44,773 bases of DNA from a virus: positions 1 to 44,773 of the IMG/VR virus record IMGVR_UViG_3300031576_000105, one strand, 5' to 3'. The position numbers and the translations under genes are program-made. Shown piece after piece: positions 8,735-18,658 of the stretch (its first letter is position 1; every line of letters begins with the position of its first letter). The notes beneath the pieces are model-generated. The model did not search any database. It was not told the origin of the DNA and was given only the letters and a program-made list of their open reading frames with translations.

Positions 8735-10840
8735 ATGGCTAAAGAAGTTATAAATAAAAATTTAGGAAAAGGAATCTACACAATACCCTCAGACCCTGAG
8801 CTTATTCCACAACAAGCATCTCAAGATTCTTCTGGTTGGATTTCTACTGACGGTCAAATAGAACTTTGTAGAGGAAGACTTTTAATAGGTGCTGAAGAAA
8901 CAGCTAACGGATTCGTAAAAGGTGAAGGGTGGGGGTTTACTGTTACTGGAATAAAGGTTCATTTTAGAAAAATAAATACAAAAATACAATACTATAACAC
9001 CACTACTTTACTTTGGACAAATATAGTAACTGGACTTACAGATTCAGCTGAATATACATTTTCTCCGTATCAGTCTCTGGCTGGGACTTTTATGTATGCT
9101 ACTGGACTAGACGGAATATTTAAAATCCACACAGCTAATCCTGGTAGTTATACGGCAATGTATGACAGTGGAAAAAACTATAAAGGTTTAAGTATGATTG
9201 TTCAGTCTCGTATGAGTATGTGGAATGTTAAGGGTGCTTTGACCACACACTATATGTCATACACTGACTCTGCACAAGACTCAACTGTATATACATCAGT
9301 TGTTGCAGAAGCATTTGCATCTTTAGGAGACACACTTGATAAAAAATCTCCAACATTTACTGTAACCATAGCTTCCCCAGCCGTATTTACTTCTATTGCT
9401 CACGGATTTAATGCTGGCAGTTCGGTTGTATTTTCTACTACAGGGGCATTACCTACTGGATTGGTTGCTGGAACAACCTACTATGTAATTTCAGCTGGTT
9501 TAACGGCTGATGCTTTTCAAGTTTCTCTTACAGATGGTGGAACAGCAGTGAATACCTCTGGTTCTCAATCTGGCACACATTCTATTGTTGATTCACGAAG
9601 AACATTTTTTAATGTTAGACCAACAATAACAGGTAGTGGTGAAGTATATACAGATAATTATGATGGTACTTTAACTGGCTCACTTGGTGGAACTGGGACA
9701 ATAAACTACACGACAGGTGTATTTACTTTATCTAATGCGGGGGCTGGAACAGTAAACTACTCCTGGGAAATGACAAACGCCAAGGGTGTTACTGATTTCA
9801 CATTCTCTGCAACTAGAACAGCCCTACAGGGAGATGTAGTTCGTCAAGATGAAGGAGGTGATGCAATTTTAAATATTGTATACCACGAAGGTGCTTATTA
9901 TTCAGTAAAGTCTAAATCTGTTTATAGACTTATAATAGCAAGTACGGGATTAAGTTTCGAAAATATAGTGTTTAGAAAAGATATTGGTCTTCCGTATTTT
10001 AGAGCACTTGTGGTAACTGGTAGAGGTATTGTGTTTATGGATACATCTAACGCATCTAAACCACAACTTACTATATTGCAACCAAACCTTACTGGAGATA
10101 ACCTAGAACCATTCACACTGGCTAGACATTTTAATTTTGCAAACTATGTTTGGGATGCTTGTGCTATGGGGACTTTTGGAGAATATATAGTTTTCTCTGG
10201 TAGAACAGATATTTCTGATTTAAATAATAAATTATTTTTATATAACCTACGAAGAGACACCCTGGATATTATACCATATGGAGCTAAAACAATAACAACC
10301 AGTGATGGGCTTTTGTATATTGGAGATGTTCTAACTGATAACGTTTATAGTATTCTTGATGGTTTTGATGATGATGGAGATGCAATAATAAACCACTGGT
10401 TTTCAAATGATGAAAGGTACGGAACAGACTATCTTAAAAAAGTCAAGAGACTTAGATTTAAGGGCTTAATAACTCCTGACCAAATTCTTGAAATATATAT
10501 ATCTTATGACGGAGATGGTCCTACTTTAGTTGGAACAATTTTGGGTTCAGGGACTTATGTTGATTTTTCTACCAATTATACAATAGGTTCACAGGGTATT
10601 GGTGCTTCAGTTATAGGTGGAGAGGCAGATGTTGTCGTTGGTAACACATATTTAGCTGAAATCAAGCTATCTGGTACTAAATTTAGAAAAAGAAAGATAA
10701 AATTGATTGCTACTGGTGTTGGTTATATATCAATAAATATGATGAATGACTTCAATATTCGTGTATTTCAACAGAAACTTCCAGCCAGATACAGAACAAA
10801 GCAAAATGTTTCCCTAGATGGAACACAGACCAATTTGTAA
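8735..10840 (+). CDS. Large tail tube/nozzle protein (tail tubular protein B-like)
   Basis: 701 residues, mostly beta strand, with a repeated FxN/SYxD-type pattern expected for a propeller-like tail nozzle. Position directly after the adaptor matches the podoviral nozzle (T7 gp12-like). Residues about 200-340 contain Thr/Gly-rich immunoglobulin-like stretches (AHGFNAGSSVVFS and GGTGTINYTTGVFTLS), common in phage structural proteins. No hydrolase motif. Role in the short tail that contacts the host envelope is inferred from order and size. Confidence 0.7.
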   Translation: MAKEVINKNLGKGIYTIPSDPELIPQQASQDSSGWISTDGQIELCRGRLLIGAEETANGFVKGEGWGFTVTGIKVHFRKINTKIQYYNTTTLLWTNIVTGLTDSAEYTFSPYQSLAGTFMYATGLDGIFKIHTANPGSYTAMYDSGKNYKGLSMIVQSRMSMWNVKGALTTHYMSYTDSAQDSTVYTSVVAEAFASLGDTLDKKSPTFTVTIASPAVFTSIAHGFNAGSSVVFSTTGALPTGLVAGTTYYVISAGLTADAFQVSLTDGGTAVNTSGSQSGTHSIVDSRRTFFNVRPTITGSGEVYTDNYDGTLTGSLGGTGTINYTTGVFTLSNAGAGTVNYSWEMTNAKGVTDFTFSATRTALQGDVVRQDEGGDAILNIVYHEGAYYSVKSKSVYRLIIASTGLSFENIVFRKDIGLPYFRALVVTGRGIVFMDTSNASKPQLTILQPNLTGDNLEPFTLARHFNFANYVWDACAMGTFGEYIVFSGRTDISDLNNKLFLYNLRRDTLDIIPYGAKTITTSDGLLYIGDVLTDNVYSILDGFDDDGDAIINHWFSNDERYGTDYLKKVKRLRFKGLITPDQILEIYISYDGDGPTLVGTILGSGTYVDFSTNYTIGSQGIGASVIGGEADVVVGNTYLAEIKLSGTKFRKRKIKLIATGVGYISINMMNDFNIRVFQQKLPARYRTKQNVSLDGTQTNL

Positions 10841-10863
10841 TTTATTAGTAATTATGTTATAAT
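10835..10863 (+). promoter_or_regulatory. Late promoter for first glycine-rich fibre
   Basis: TTGTAA at 10835-10840 (overlapping the stop of the upstream gene), a 17-nt spacer and TATAAT at 10858-10863 with TGT in front. The ATG follows after 8 nt. Confidence 0.72.
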
Positions 10864-10871
10864 ATAACGAA

Positions 10872-12884
10872 ATGACACAACTTTTAGTTAAAACAATAGC
10901 CGACTTCTCAACAACCCTAACAACAAAAACAGCAGTTGGGGCTACAACAGGAACATTAAACTCTGGTCTTGACTCTGGGGGAGTACAACTTCCAACAGGC
11001 ACTTACTCCTTTACAATAGACCGAAATAACTCCGCAAAAGAGCATTTTACTGCTACCTTGACAGGTTCAGCTTTAACTGCTATAAAAACGGTTACCGTAG
11101 GAACGGGTGTTGGGACTTCTGGGCTTCTTAGAATACACAGAAAAGGTGCAGAGGTTATAATTTCAGACCACGTTGCTATTAAAAGAATGATGAATGTGTT
11201 AGATGGTTCTACAGACTTAGATGCTGCAACCCCATTAAAATATGATGGTGCGACTACAATAAATAATAACTTTCACCTAGCCACTAAGGCATATGTTGAT
11301 TCGGTTGTTACTGGGGGGTCATTGACAAATACTGCAATCGTTGTTTCTGCTACGGCTGGTGCAACCATTGCTGCTGGAAATTTACTTTACTTTAGTGAAA
11401 CAGACAATGAATGGTTACTAACAGATGCCGACACATTAGCTACTGTGTTTGGTGTAAAACTTGGTATTGCGATGGGTTCAGGTACAGATGGTGCAGCTAT
11501 CACAGGTGGTGTTCACGTTTATGGAGAATATACTACTTCAGGATTAATTCAAGGAGATTTATATTACGCTTCTAATACTGCTGGTGCATTTACTAATACT
11601 GTTGGAACAGTTCCTAGAATAATAGGTGTTGCCAAAAGTACTACAAGTTTATACTTTGACCCAGAATTTCAAAGAGTACCCTACGCTTTCGCTACAGATT
11701 CAGTTGGGACTGATGCTTATGCCGTTACCCTAGCTGGAGCTTTTAACGCTTATTATATAGGTATGGAAGTTACTTTCAAGGCTGGTACAGCAAATACTGG
11801 AGCTTGTACTTTAGCGGTTAATGGTGGTGCAGCTAAAACAATTAAAAAAGACGTATCAAGTGATTTAGTAACTGGAGATATAATACTTAATCAGATAGTC
11901 AAGGTTGTATATGATGGAACAAATTTTCAATTTATATCTAGACAAACTCCTTTAGTAAATAATGTGCAAGTATTCACAGCCAATGACACTTGGACTAAAC
12001 CAGCGGAGGCAAAAACCGTAGAGGTAATTTGTGTCGGTGCAGGCGGAGGTGGCGGTGGAGGAGGTACTGACGTTCCTTTTTCCACAGGTTCTAATGCGGG
12101 TTCAGGAGGTGGTGGAGGTTCTATTACTACAAAAGTATATAGAGCAAGCGACTTAGGAGTTACAGAAACAATAACAATAGGAACAGGTGGACCTGGAGGA
12201 GCTGGTGGAAGTGGAAGTTCTGACCAAAACGGACTCGATGGAACTGCTGGTACAAGTTCATCTTTTGGTAGTCATTTAACAGCTTATGGAGGTGGAGCTG
12301 GTTTTAAAGGTAGTACTGGTGGTGCTGCTAACAGTAGTGGAGGTTCGGGTGCTGGAACAGGTGGTGTTGGTGCAATCGGTTCAGCTTCTAGTAATATCGG
12401 TGGATTACCAGCTATTACAGCAGCCCTTGGAGGAATGGGAGGTGCTGGTGGAGGTGGTGACACAGGACAAAGTGGAAAAAATGCAGAGTGTGGGGGTGGT
12501 GCTGGTGGTGGTGCTAGTTCAGGTTTTAGTGCTGGAGGAAGTTCCTTATTTGCAGCTGGAGGAGGTGGAAGTGGTGGTAGAAATGGAACAGGAGGAGCTG
12601 GAGGAAACTACCAGAGTTATGTAGCTGGAGGAGGTGGGGCAGGTGGTGCTGGTGGAGCAAACGGAACAGCTGGAACTAGCCGTTCAGGATTTGGTGCAGG
12701 TTCAGGAGGCGGAGGTGGAGGAGGACTTGAGGATGCGGGTAATCCTTCAGGTAACGGAGGAGCAGGTGGAGCACCAGGTGGAGGCGGAGGTGGAGGTGGA
12801 GCTAATTCTAGAACTGGGACAGCAACCGCTGGAACAGGTGGAGTCGGAGGACGTGGAGAGGTTATTGTAATCTCATACTTCTAA
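10872..12884 (+). CDS. Glycine-rich tail fibre/adhesin 1
   Basis: 670 residues. The N-terminal half (to about residue 360) is beta-rich fibre-like sequence. From about 370, beginning FTANDTWTKP, there is a long domain built of Gly runs and GGxGG repeats. It ends in the signature GGRGEVIVISYF. This is the pattern of phage glycine-rich receptor-binding domains, thought to form polyglycine-type sandwiches at fibre tips. The C-terminal domain is closely similar in protein sequence to the one in the gene at 20476, evidence of duplication. Likely host-recognition function; the receptor is unknown. Confidence 0.8.
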   Translation: MTQLLVKTIADFSTTLTTKTAVGATTGTLNSGLDSGGVQLPTGTYSFTIDRNNSAKEHFTATLTGSALTAIKTVTVGTGVGTSGLLRIHRKGAEVIISDHVAIKRMMNVLDGSTDLDAATPLKYDGATTINNNFHLATKAYVDSVVTGGSLTNTAIVVSATAGATIAAGNLLYFSETDNEWLLTDADTLATVFGVKLGIAMGSGTDGAAITGGVHVYGEYTTSGLIQGDLYYASNTAGAFTNTVGTVPRIIGVAKSTTSLYFDPEFQRVPYAFATDSVGTDAYAVTLAGAFNAYYIGMEVTFKAGTANTGACTLAVNGGAAKTIKKDVSSDLVTGDIILNQIVKVVYDGTNFQFISRQTPLVNNVQVFTANDTWTKPAEAKTVEVICVGAGGGGGGGGTDVPFSTGSNAGSGGGGGSITTKVYRASDLGVTETITIGTGGPGGAGGSGSSDQNGLDGTAGTSSSFGSHLTAYGGGAGFKGSTGGAANSSGGSGAGTGGVGAIGSASSNIGGLPAITAALGGMGGAGGGGDTGQSGKNAECGGGAGGGASSGFSAGGSSLFAAGGGGSGGRNGTGGAGGNYQSYVAGGGGAGGAGGANGTAGTSRSGFGAGSGGGGGGGLEDAGNPSGNGGAGGAPGGGGGGGGANSRTGTATAGTGGVGGRGEVIVISYF

Positions 12885-12886
12885 AT

Positions 12887-14179
12887 ATGGCAACAGGAAT
12901 ATATAAAAAAACAAACAGTCCTACAGCAATTTACGGAGAATCAAGTCCTGCTGTTTTAAAATTACAACAAGAATTAATTGCCAAAGGAGCACCCATTACT
13001 GCTGATTCTAAATACGGACCTCAAACACAACAATACTTTGACTTATATAACAAGCCAGTTGCAACTACTGTAACTACTCCTCCCCCAGATTCAGCTGCTG
13101 GTATACAGGGAAGTTTTAATTATGTTCAAAGTAAAGAAGATAAAGCAGAGGCTAGTGCTATGGCTGATTATTTGAAAATTTTAAAAACTGATGTAAGCCA
13201 GTCTATAGACCCAAATCAGATTTATCAACAAAACCTTAGTATGTTCCAGGGTCAAATTGATGCAATAAATAAAGTGTACAACGACCAACTTAATAAAGCT
13301 AGAATTGAAGGTGCTGGAAGACTTGAATCTCGTAAATTCTCACAAGGTCGTTCTGGTCAAGTAGGTTCAGGAACTGGAGAAGCTGGAGTGAACGCTGTTC
13401 AGGCTGCAAATAGAGATATTGAAAGTTCTATAGATAATGAAAGAAATTCTGCAATCGCTTCTATAATGGCTGGTGTTAGAAATAAGTCATCAGCAGACTT
13501 AGCAGCCAGAACTAAAGCAAAGAAAGAAGGTGCTGAGGCATTACTTAAATTTTATGATGAAGCTCCTGCTCGAAAAGCTAAAAAGGTTAATCCAGTAATA
13601 GCACAATTAGTATCTCTTGGAATTGACCCAGAACAAATGTCTGATGACGAAATAGAAGAATTAACAAGTGGTCTTGGTATTTCAAAAGAAGAGATAACAT
13701 CAGGTTATAAAGCTGCGGTAAAAGCTAGTGAAAAAGCAAAAGCAGATTCGGAAGCTGCTGCAATGAAAGCTCAACCAGCTGTAGTGCAAGAATATGAATA
13801 CGCCAAAAAGAATGGTTACACTGGTTCTTTTACACAGTATCAAAATGAAGACGCTAATCGTAAAGCAGTTGCAGCTCGTCAGCCAAAAGATTTGACTATT
13901 AGTGAGCAACACTTAACGACTATAAGTAATCTCTCACAACTATTTGTTCCTGGAGCAGTTATTCCAGGTAGTCAAGGAGTACCATTTATAGACAGCAATG
14001 GTTACGCAACCCCTCAGGGATTTAAGACTGCAATGGCAGCAGCTGCGCAAGACGGTCTACCACGAGCTGATTTTATAAAACAATTTGGATATACAATACC
14101 AACTGGACTTGAAACAAAGTTCGGTTTAACTCCAGCAGAAATCAAACTAATCACGGGAGCATTACCAGTTACTGAATAA
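12887..14179 (+). CDS. Virion protein with peptidoglycan-binding-like N-terminus
   Basis: 430 residues. Residues about 15-50 (SSPAVLKLQQELIAKG followed by a YGPQTQQYF segment) match the PG_binding_1 pattern, a three-helix domain that binds cell-wall peptidoglycan. The rest is long, helical and rich in Ala, Glu and Lys, like internal virion (ejection) proteins that leave the capsid with the DNA. It starts 3 nt after the fibre stop. A cell-wall-penetrating ejection role is inferred. The same type of domain occurs at the end of the endolysin at 25242. Confidence 0.65.
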   Translation: MATGIYKKTNSPTAIYGESSPAVLKLQQELIAKGAPITADSKYGPQTQQYFDLYNKPVATTVTTPPPDSAAGIQGSFNYVQSKEDKAEASAMADYLKILKTDVSQSIDPNQIYQQNLSMFQGQIDAINKVYNDQLNKARIEGAGRLESRKFSQGRSGQVGSGTGEAGVNAVQAANRDIESSIDNERNSAIASIMAGVRNKSSADLAARTKAKKEGAEALLKFYDEAPARKAKKVNPVIAQLVSLGIDPEQMSDDEIEELTSGLGISKEEITSGYKAAVKASEKAKADSEAAAMKAQPAVVQEYEYAKKNGYTGSFTQYQNEDANRKAVAARQPKDLTISEQHLTTISNLSQLFVPGAVIPGSQGVPFIDSNGYATPQGFKTAMAAAAQDGLPRADFIKQFGYTIPTGLETKFGLTPAEIKLITGALPVTE

Positions 14180-14183
14180 TTAA

Positions 14184-15722
14184 ATGTCGGCATCAAGTGA
14201 GTTACTAAAACAAGCCCTGCCCTCAACTGGAAATAAGAAGCAAGTTCCAGTAAGCAAGGTGGGTAGTGCTAGTGCTGCTTTACTACAAGCATCAGGTGTT
14301 TCTGCGGGCGGACTAAAATACGTTCCCCTAAAACCACCGCCATCTACAGTAGAGAAGCCCCAATCTCTTGGTAAACAAATTCTTGCTGGAATAGTAAAAA
14401 CACCCGCCAGACTAGCTACTAACTTAGTTCAAGCTGGTCAAATTGCAGTTGGTAAACCTCAAACTCAACCGTTCTCGGGAAAGTTTTTAGGTGAAGTAAA
14501 ACCAGTTGGAATGAGTGGAAACTTTGGAAAAGACCTTCAAGATGCTGTAGGTGCTGGTCTTGAAATTTCTTCTTATCTACCTTTTGCAAAAGGTATTTCA
14601 ACTGCTAGTAAATTATTCAAGAGTGCTAAGTGGTTAAAGTTTGCTGGACCACTTGCGGTAGAGGGTGCAGCTTCTGGTACATTGGCAAGTGGAGGATATG
14701 AAATTTCTAAACAGGCTACAACTGGAGAAAAAATAAATCCACTTAATATTGCACTGGGAACTGCTTTAGGAACTGTGGCTGGTCCAACCCTAGGGGGACT
14801 ATTTAGAGGTGTGGGAAAGATTTTTGGTAAAAAAACAACACCCAAAACTGTTTCTGTTGTTTCAGAAAGCGTTGAAACTAAAATTCCAGTAAGTACACCA
14901 AAAAGTAGATTTGATGCTTACAATAAGTCTCAGGGCTACGAACCATATTCTAAAGATGTTCCAGTGATAGATGCTGGAAAAGTAGAATCCAAACTACCAA
15001 CAATTCAAACAGAGCCTAAAAAAGACTTTACTGGTAAAATTCCTGGATATAAATATGAGCCAATTCCGACAGATAAGCCAGTAAATGTACCAGGAATTAA
15101 AGAAATTGAGCCAAACTACGCAAATGTTCCTGAAGGTCCAATTAGAAGCACTAATGTAAGTGCTAGACTACCGTCTACTAAAGGAACTACCATTACAAAA
15201 GCAGCGGATGATATTGATGTTAAACTTTCAAAAGAAGGGTTTAATAATCTAGCCCCAGAAGAGAAGGCTAAATTTAACTCTATTACAGAAAAAGAACAAA
15301 TTGCTCGTGTAAGTGCATTATTATCAAATACTACAGATGAGGCTGTAGAAATGGTTGCAACTGGTAAGAATATTCCAAAAGACATACATCCACAGGTTTT
15401 ATTTAACGCTGTTGAACGTAGAGCTATGGACAATTTAGAAAATGGTGGTGCAGAAGTTCTTAGACGATTAGCTCGGTCTCCTATTGCGACACAGGAAAGT
15501 TTAGCGGGTCAAACATTTAGAGCTAGTCAGATTTTAGAAAACAAATTGTCCCCATCTAAACTAATTGCAGAAAATGATAAAAGTATTGCTGAAAATATAC
15601 TTAAGAGAACTGGACAAAAAGTAGATGATATAGTAAAGAAAGAGGTGGATATTATTAAAGCAAAGAAACCACCCGTGAACAAACAAACCTTTGCAGAATT
15701 TATTAAAGATATAACTTGTTAA
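14184..15722 (+). CDS. Putative internal virion/ejection protein, part 1
   Basis: 512 residues, not recognised as an enzyme. A small Gly/Ala-rich hydrophobic segment near residues 155-210 may interact with membrane, and the C-terminal third is a charged helix. Large helical proteins in this position of podoviruses are usually ejected with the genome. The gene stops at 15720 and the next ORF begins 2 nt later in another frame, with similar composition. The two may be separate proteins or halves of one ancestral protein. Confidence 0.6.
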   Translation: MSASSELLKQALPSTGNKKQVPVSKVGSASAALLQASGVSAGGLKYVPLKPPPSTVEKPQSLGKQILAGIVKTPARLATNLVQAGQIAVGKPQTQPFSGKFLGEVKPVGMSGNFGKDLQDAVGAGLEISSYLPFAKGISTASKLFKSAKWLKFAGPLAVEGAASGTLASGGYEISKQATTGEKINPLNIALGTALGTVAGPTLGGLFRGVGKIFGKKTTPKTVSVVSESVETKIPVSTPKSRFDAYNKSQGYEPYSKDVPVIDAGKVESKLPTIQTEPKKDFTGKIPGYKYEPIPTDKPVNVPGIKEIEPNYANVPEGPIRSTNVSARLPSTKGTTITKAADDIDVKLSKEGFNNLAPEEKAKFNSITEKEQIARVSALLSNTTDEAVEMVATGKNIPKDIHPQVLFNAVERRAMDNLENGGAEVLRRLARSPIATQESLAGQTFRASQILENKLSPSKLIAENDKSIAENILKRTGQKVDDIVKKEVDIIKAKKPPVNKQTFAEFIKDITC

Positions 15723-15723
15723 T

Positions 15724-17523
15724 ATGATTTGTTTACCTAAAAAAATTGCAGATAATTTTATAAGAGGACTTCAGTCTGGTGGTTTAGATGTTGATAAGTT
15801 AGCTAAAATGTCTAGTACTGAAAGACAGAAAGCCATCGATCAGTTCGTTGGTACTGTTCCTTCGTCTAAAGTAAATGCCTTATTTGAAAAGAAACTTTTA
15901 CTTAAAAACCAGAATGATGCAATGATTAACTGGGTTAAGGAAGTTGCGGGTCTTAAACCAACTGTAAAAAGAGACTTACTATCACGAATAGACAGGTTAA
16001 ATAAAGTTTTAACACCAGACGAGGAAGATGCTTTCTTGGGAGACTTAGTATCGGAGAGACTCGGCACAAGAACAACATACGAACAAGCAGCACAAATCTC
16101 AAAACTATCTAAAGCGTTTCAAGAAGCAAAAGCAGACCCCAATAGTGGACTTAAATATGGAGCGTCTGAAGTTGAATTAAATAATTACATAAATGAACTT
16201 AGGTTAGCAAATGAGAAAGTCCCGATTAAACAAACACTTGGGTACTTTAAAACTAACCCAGTTGAAGCTACTGGTAAGACAATTTCGGAAGTCGCTGGGT
16301 TTACTAAGGGTATTAAGGCATCTACCGATGACTCAGCTATTTTCCGCCAAGGTTGGAAAACTCTTTTTACTAATCCACAAATCTGGGCGAAAAACGCTCT
16401 AAAATCTTTTTCAGATATTAAAAGGCAGTTAGTGAACGCCCCAATAAAACCAGGTCTATTTTCTGGTCAGGACAATATGGTTATAGATGGAGTAAAGGCG
16501 GAGATTTACTCTCGTCCTAATGGTCGAAACGGTCTATATAAGAAGATTAAACTTGATGTAGGAGACCTTGAAGAAGCCTTCCCAACTTCCCTACCTGAAA
16601 AAATACCTTTATTTGGGAGACTGTATAAAGCCTCAGAAGCTGCTTATACGGGGTTTCTATATCGTATGAGAGCAGATATAGCAGACAAGATAATAGATAT
16701 AGCAGAAGACCAGGGAGTAGATTTAACTCAGCAACTACAAGCAGAAAGTATCGGTAGGCTAGTAAATTCAATAACGGGTCGTGGTAGTTTGGGTGGAGGA
16801 CGTGCTGAAGCTGCTGGTAAAGTTTTGAACACGGTATTCTTCTCTCCTAAAATGTTGAAATCACAAATTGACTTCTTAACGACACCTTTGGGAATAGATA
16901 TAGCTGGTAATAGAGTTTCAAATTTCGCAGCAAAAGAAGCAGGAAAAAATGTTTTAAAAGTAGCATCTGGTATAGCTACAATTCTTGGTACAGCTTATGC
17001 ACTGAATCCTAAGTCAGTAGAACTCGACCCTCGTTCAGCTGACTTTGGTAAAATAAGAATTGGAGACACTAGATTTGATGTATCTGGTGGTTTAAGTTCA
17101 CTTTTGGTTCTTGCCACTCGTATGATAATTTCTCTTAAAAACACCAGTGAAACATTAACTGGTTTAGGTAAGGGAACTACACCAGCATATAAAAGCTCTA
17201 CAACTAAAAAATTAACTCAAATAAATCAAAAAAACAGGGATGGTAGCCCCAAATTTGGTGCTAAAACACTACAGGATGTTTACTATGACTTTGCTGAAAA
17301 TAAATTATCCCCACTTTTTTCAGTCTTTAATCAACTTGCTGCGAACCAAACTTTTGAAGGGGATATGCCAACTCCAGCAAGTCTAGTGAAAGATTTAACT
17401 CTTCCTCTAACGATTGACAACGTTTGGGGGGCTACTGAGAATGACAAAGCTGCGAATCTTCTTTTAATAGGTCTTGCGGAAACATTCGGTATATCAACCA
17501 ATACATATTCAAGAAAAAAATAA
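15724..17523 (+). CDS. Putative internal virion/ejection protein, part 2
   Basis: 599 residues beginning 1 nt after the previous stop, in a different frame. The N-terminal 100 residues are charged helices that would continue naturally from the C-terminus of the preceding product. A hydrophobic patch near residues 410-430 (ASGIATILGTAYAL) could insert into a membrane. No catalytic motif is recognised. Probably another ejection or inner-core protein. The start is the first ATG in frame; without an SD sequence it may depend on translational coupling. Confidence 0.6.
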   Translation: MICLPKKIADNFIRGLQSGGLDVDKLAKMSSTERQKAIDQFVGTVPSSKVNALFEKKLLLKNQNDAMINWVKEVAGLKPTVKRDLLSRIDRLNKVLTPDEEDAFLGDLVSERLGTRTTYEQAAQISKLSKAFQEAKADPNSGLKYGASEVELNNYINELRLANEKVPIKQTLGYFKTNPVEATGKTISEVAGFTKGIKASTDDSAIFRQGWKTLFTNPQIWAKNALKSFSDIKRQLVNAPIKPGLFSGQDNMVIDGVKAEIYSRPNGRNGLYKKIKLDVGDLEEAFPTSLPEKIPLFGRLYKASEAAYTGFLYRMRADIADKIIDIAEDQGVDLTQQLQAESIGRLVNSITGRGSLGGGRAEAAGKVLNTVFFSPKMLKSQIDFLTTPLGIDIAGNRVSNFAAKEAGKNVLKVASGIATILGTAYALNPKSVELDPRSADFGKIRIGDTRFDVSGGLSSLLVLATRMIISLKNTSETLTGLGKGTTPAYKSSTTKKLTQINQKNRDGSPKFGAKTLQDVYYDFAENKLSPLFSVFNQLAANQTFEGDMPTPASLVKDLTLPLTIDNVWGATENDKAANLLLIGLAETFGISTNTYSRKK

Positions 17524-17524
17524 C

Positions 17525-17553
17525 TTGTAGATTATCAATTTTTGTGTTATAAT
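17525..17553 (+). promoter_or_regulatory. Late promoter for collagen-like fibre
   Basis: TTGTAG at 17525-17530, a 17-nt spacer and TATAAT at 17548-17553 with TGT in front. The ATG is 9 nt downstream. Confidence 0.72.
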
Positions 17554-17562
17554 ATCAATTAA

Positions 17563-18633
17563 ATGCCACCCAAAGAAACAATAGAACAAGAAGAATTAGA
17601 ACCTATATTAGAGGCTTCTTTGAAGGTGAATAAGGAAGGACACGAAAATACGGGTCAGCTTCTTGAAAATATTATTCAACAAAATGATGCTAATAACCCT
17701 GAACCACTTTTGGAAGCAGGTATAGAGCAATCTAAAAAGAATACTGATAAAATTGTGGGTGCTGTTGAGAATTTAAATAAAAAACTAGAACCACAAGAAC
17801 TTGGTGATGGTAAAACTTTTATTGTCAAAGGAACAAAAGGAGACAAGGGTGATAAGGGAGAGAAGGGTGATGGGGGCGACAAGGGAGACAAAGGAGATTC
17901 TATCAAGGGAGATATTGGTATTCAGGGTGAAAAAGGTGATAAAGGAGAGACTGGTATCCAGGGTAAGAAGGGTGATGCTGGTTCAGATGGAGTAGACGGA
18001 AAAGATGGTAAAAATGGCGAAAAGGGCGATAAAGGAGAATCAGGAAAAGACGGAAAAAGTATTTCGGAAGAACTTGTTAAAAAATATGAAAAGAAAGTTA
18101 AAGATACACAGGAAAATTTACTTTGGGTAAATAATGGTGCTGTAAAGTCAGTTATAGCTGGTTCAAATATAACAGTAACTGGTGACCCACAAAATCCAAT
18201 TATATCTTCTACTGGTGGGGGTGGAGGTCATACCATAGAAGACGAGGGCACTCCATTCACTCAGAGAACTAAACTTAATTTTGTGGGTGCGGGGGTAACT
18301 GTAACTGATGATGTAGGTGATGATGCAACTGTAGTTACTATTCCGTCAGGAGGTTCAGGAATCACAAGAACTATTGTTACAACTTCAGGTAGTATAACAT
18401 TGGGTTCTGCTGCTCTTACCGATTATGTTTATTTGGTTGCTGGTTTACATACTATGAGTATGCCCGCTGCTGCTGGAAATACAAATAGATATACAGTAAA
18501 AAATAATCACTCTGTTGCGATTACGGTTGATACTGCTGGTGCAGAAAACATTGAAGGTGCTGCAAGTATAAGCGTGCAACCTGAAGATTCGGTAGATATT
18601 ATTAGCGACCTAACAAATTGGTATATTATATAA
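17563..18633 (+). CDS. Collagen-like tail fibre protein
   Basis: 356 residues in three parts: a helical N-terminus (about 1-85), a collagen-like region with uninterrupted Gly-X-Y triplets of the GDKGEKG type (about 88-165), and a beta-rich Gly/Thr C-terminal region (about 190-356) that resembles a fibre knob. Collagen-like triplets in phage fibres form trimeric rods. The gene sits in the fibre cluster with its own promoter. Function in adsorption is inferred. Confidence 0.8.
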   Translation: MPPKETIEQEELEPILEASLKVNKEGHENTGQLLENIIQQNDANNPEPLLEAGIEQSKKNTDKIVGAVENLNKKLEPQELGDGKTFIVKGTKGDKGDKGEKGDGGDKGDKGDSIKGDIGIQGEKGDKGETGIQGKKGDAGSDGVDGKDGKNGEKGDKGESGKDGKSISEELVKKYEKKVKDTQENLLWVNNGAVKSVIAGSNITVTGDPQNPIISSTGGGGGHTIEDEGTPFTQRTKLNFVGAGVTVTDDVGDDATVVTIPSGGSGITRTIVTTSGSITLGSAALTDYVYLVAGLHTMSMPAAAGNTNRYTVKNNHSVAITVDTAGAENIEGAASISVQPEDSVDIISDLTNWYII

Positions 18634-18646
18634 TTTGTGGTATAAT
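18618..18646 (+). promoter_or_regulatory. Late promoter for fibre-like gene
   Basis: TTGGTA at 18618-18623, a 17-nt spacer and extended TGGTATAAT with the hexamer at 18641-18646. The ATG is 12 nt downstream, the longest of the late set. Confidence 0.7.
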
Positions 18647-18658
18647 TAAGAATAATTT

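Noticed and set aside
12286-12870. Long open frames on the same strand in the glycine-rich region
   Set aside because: These are out-of-frame readings of GGN repeats with Val/Glu/Leu-rich nonsense. The main frame gives a coherent fibre protein.
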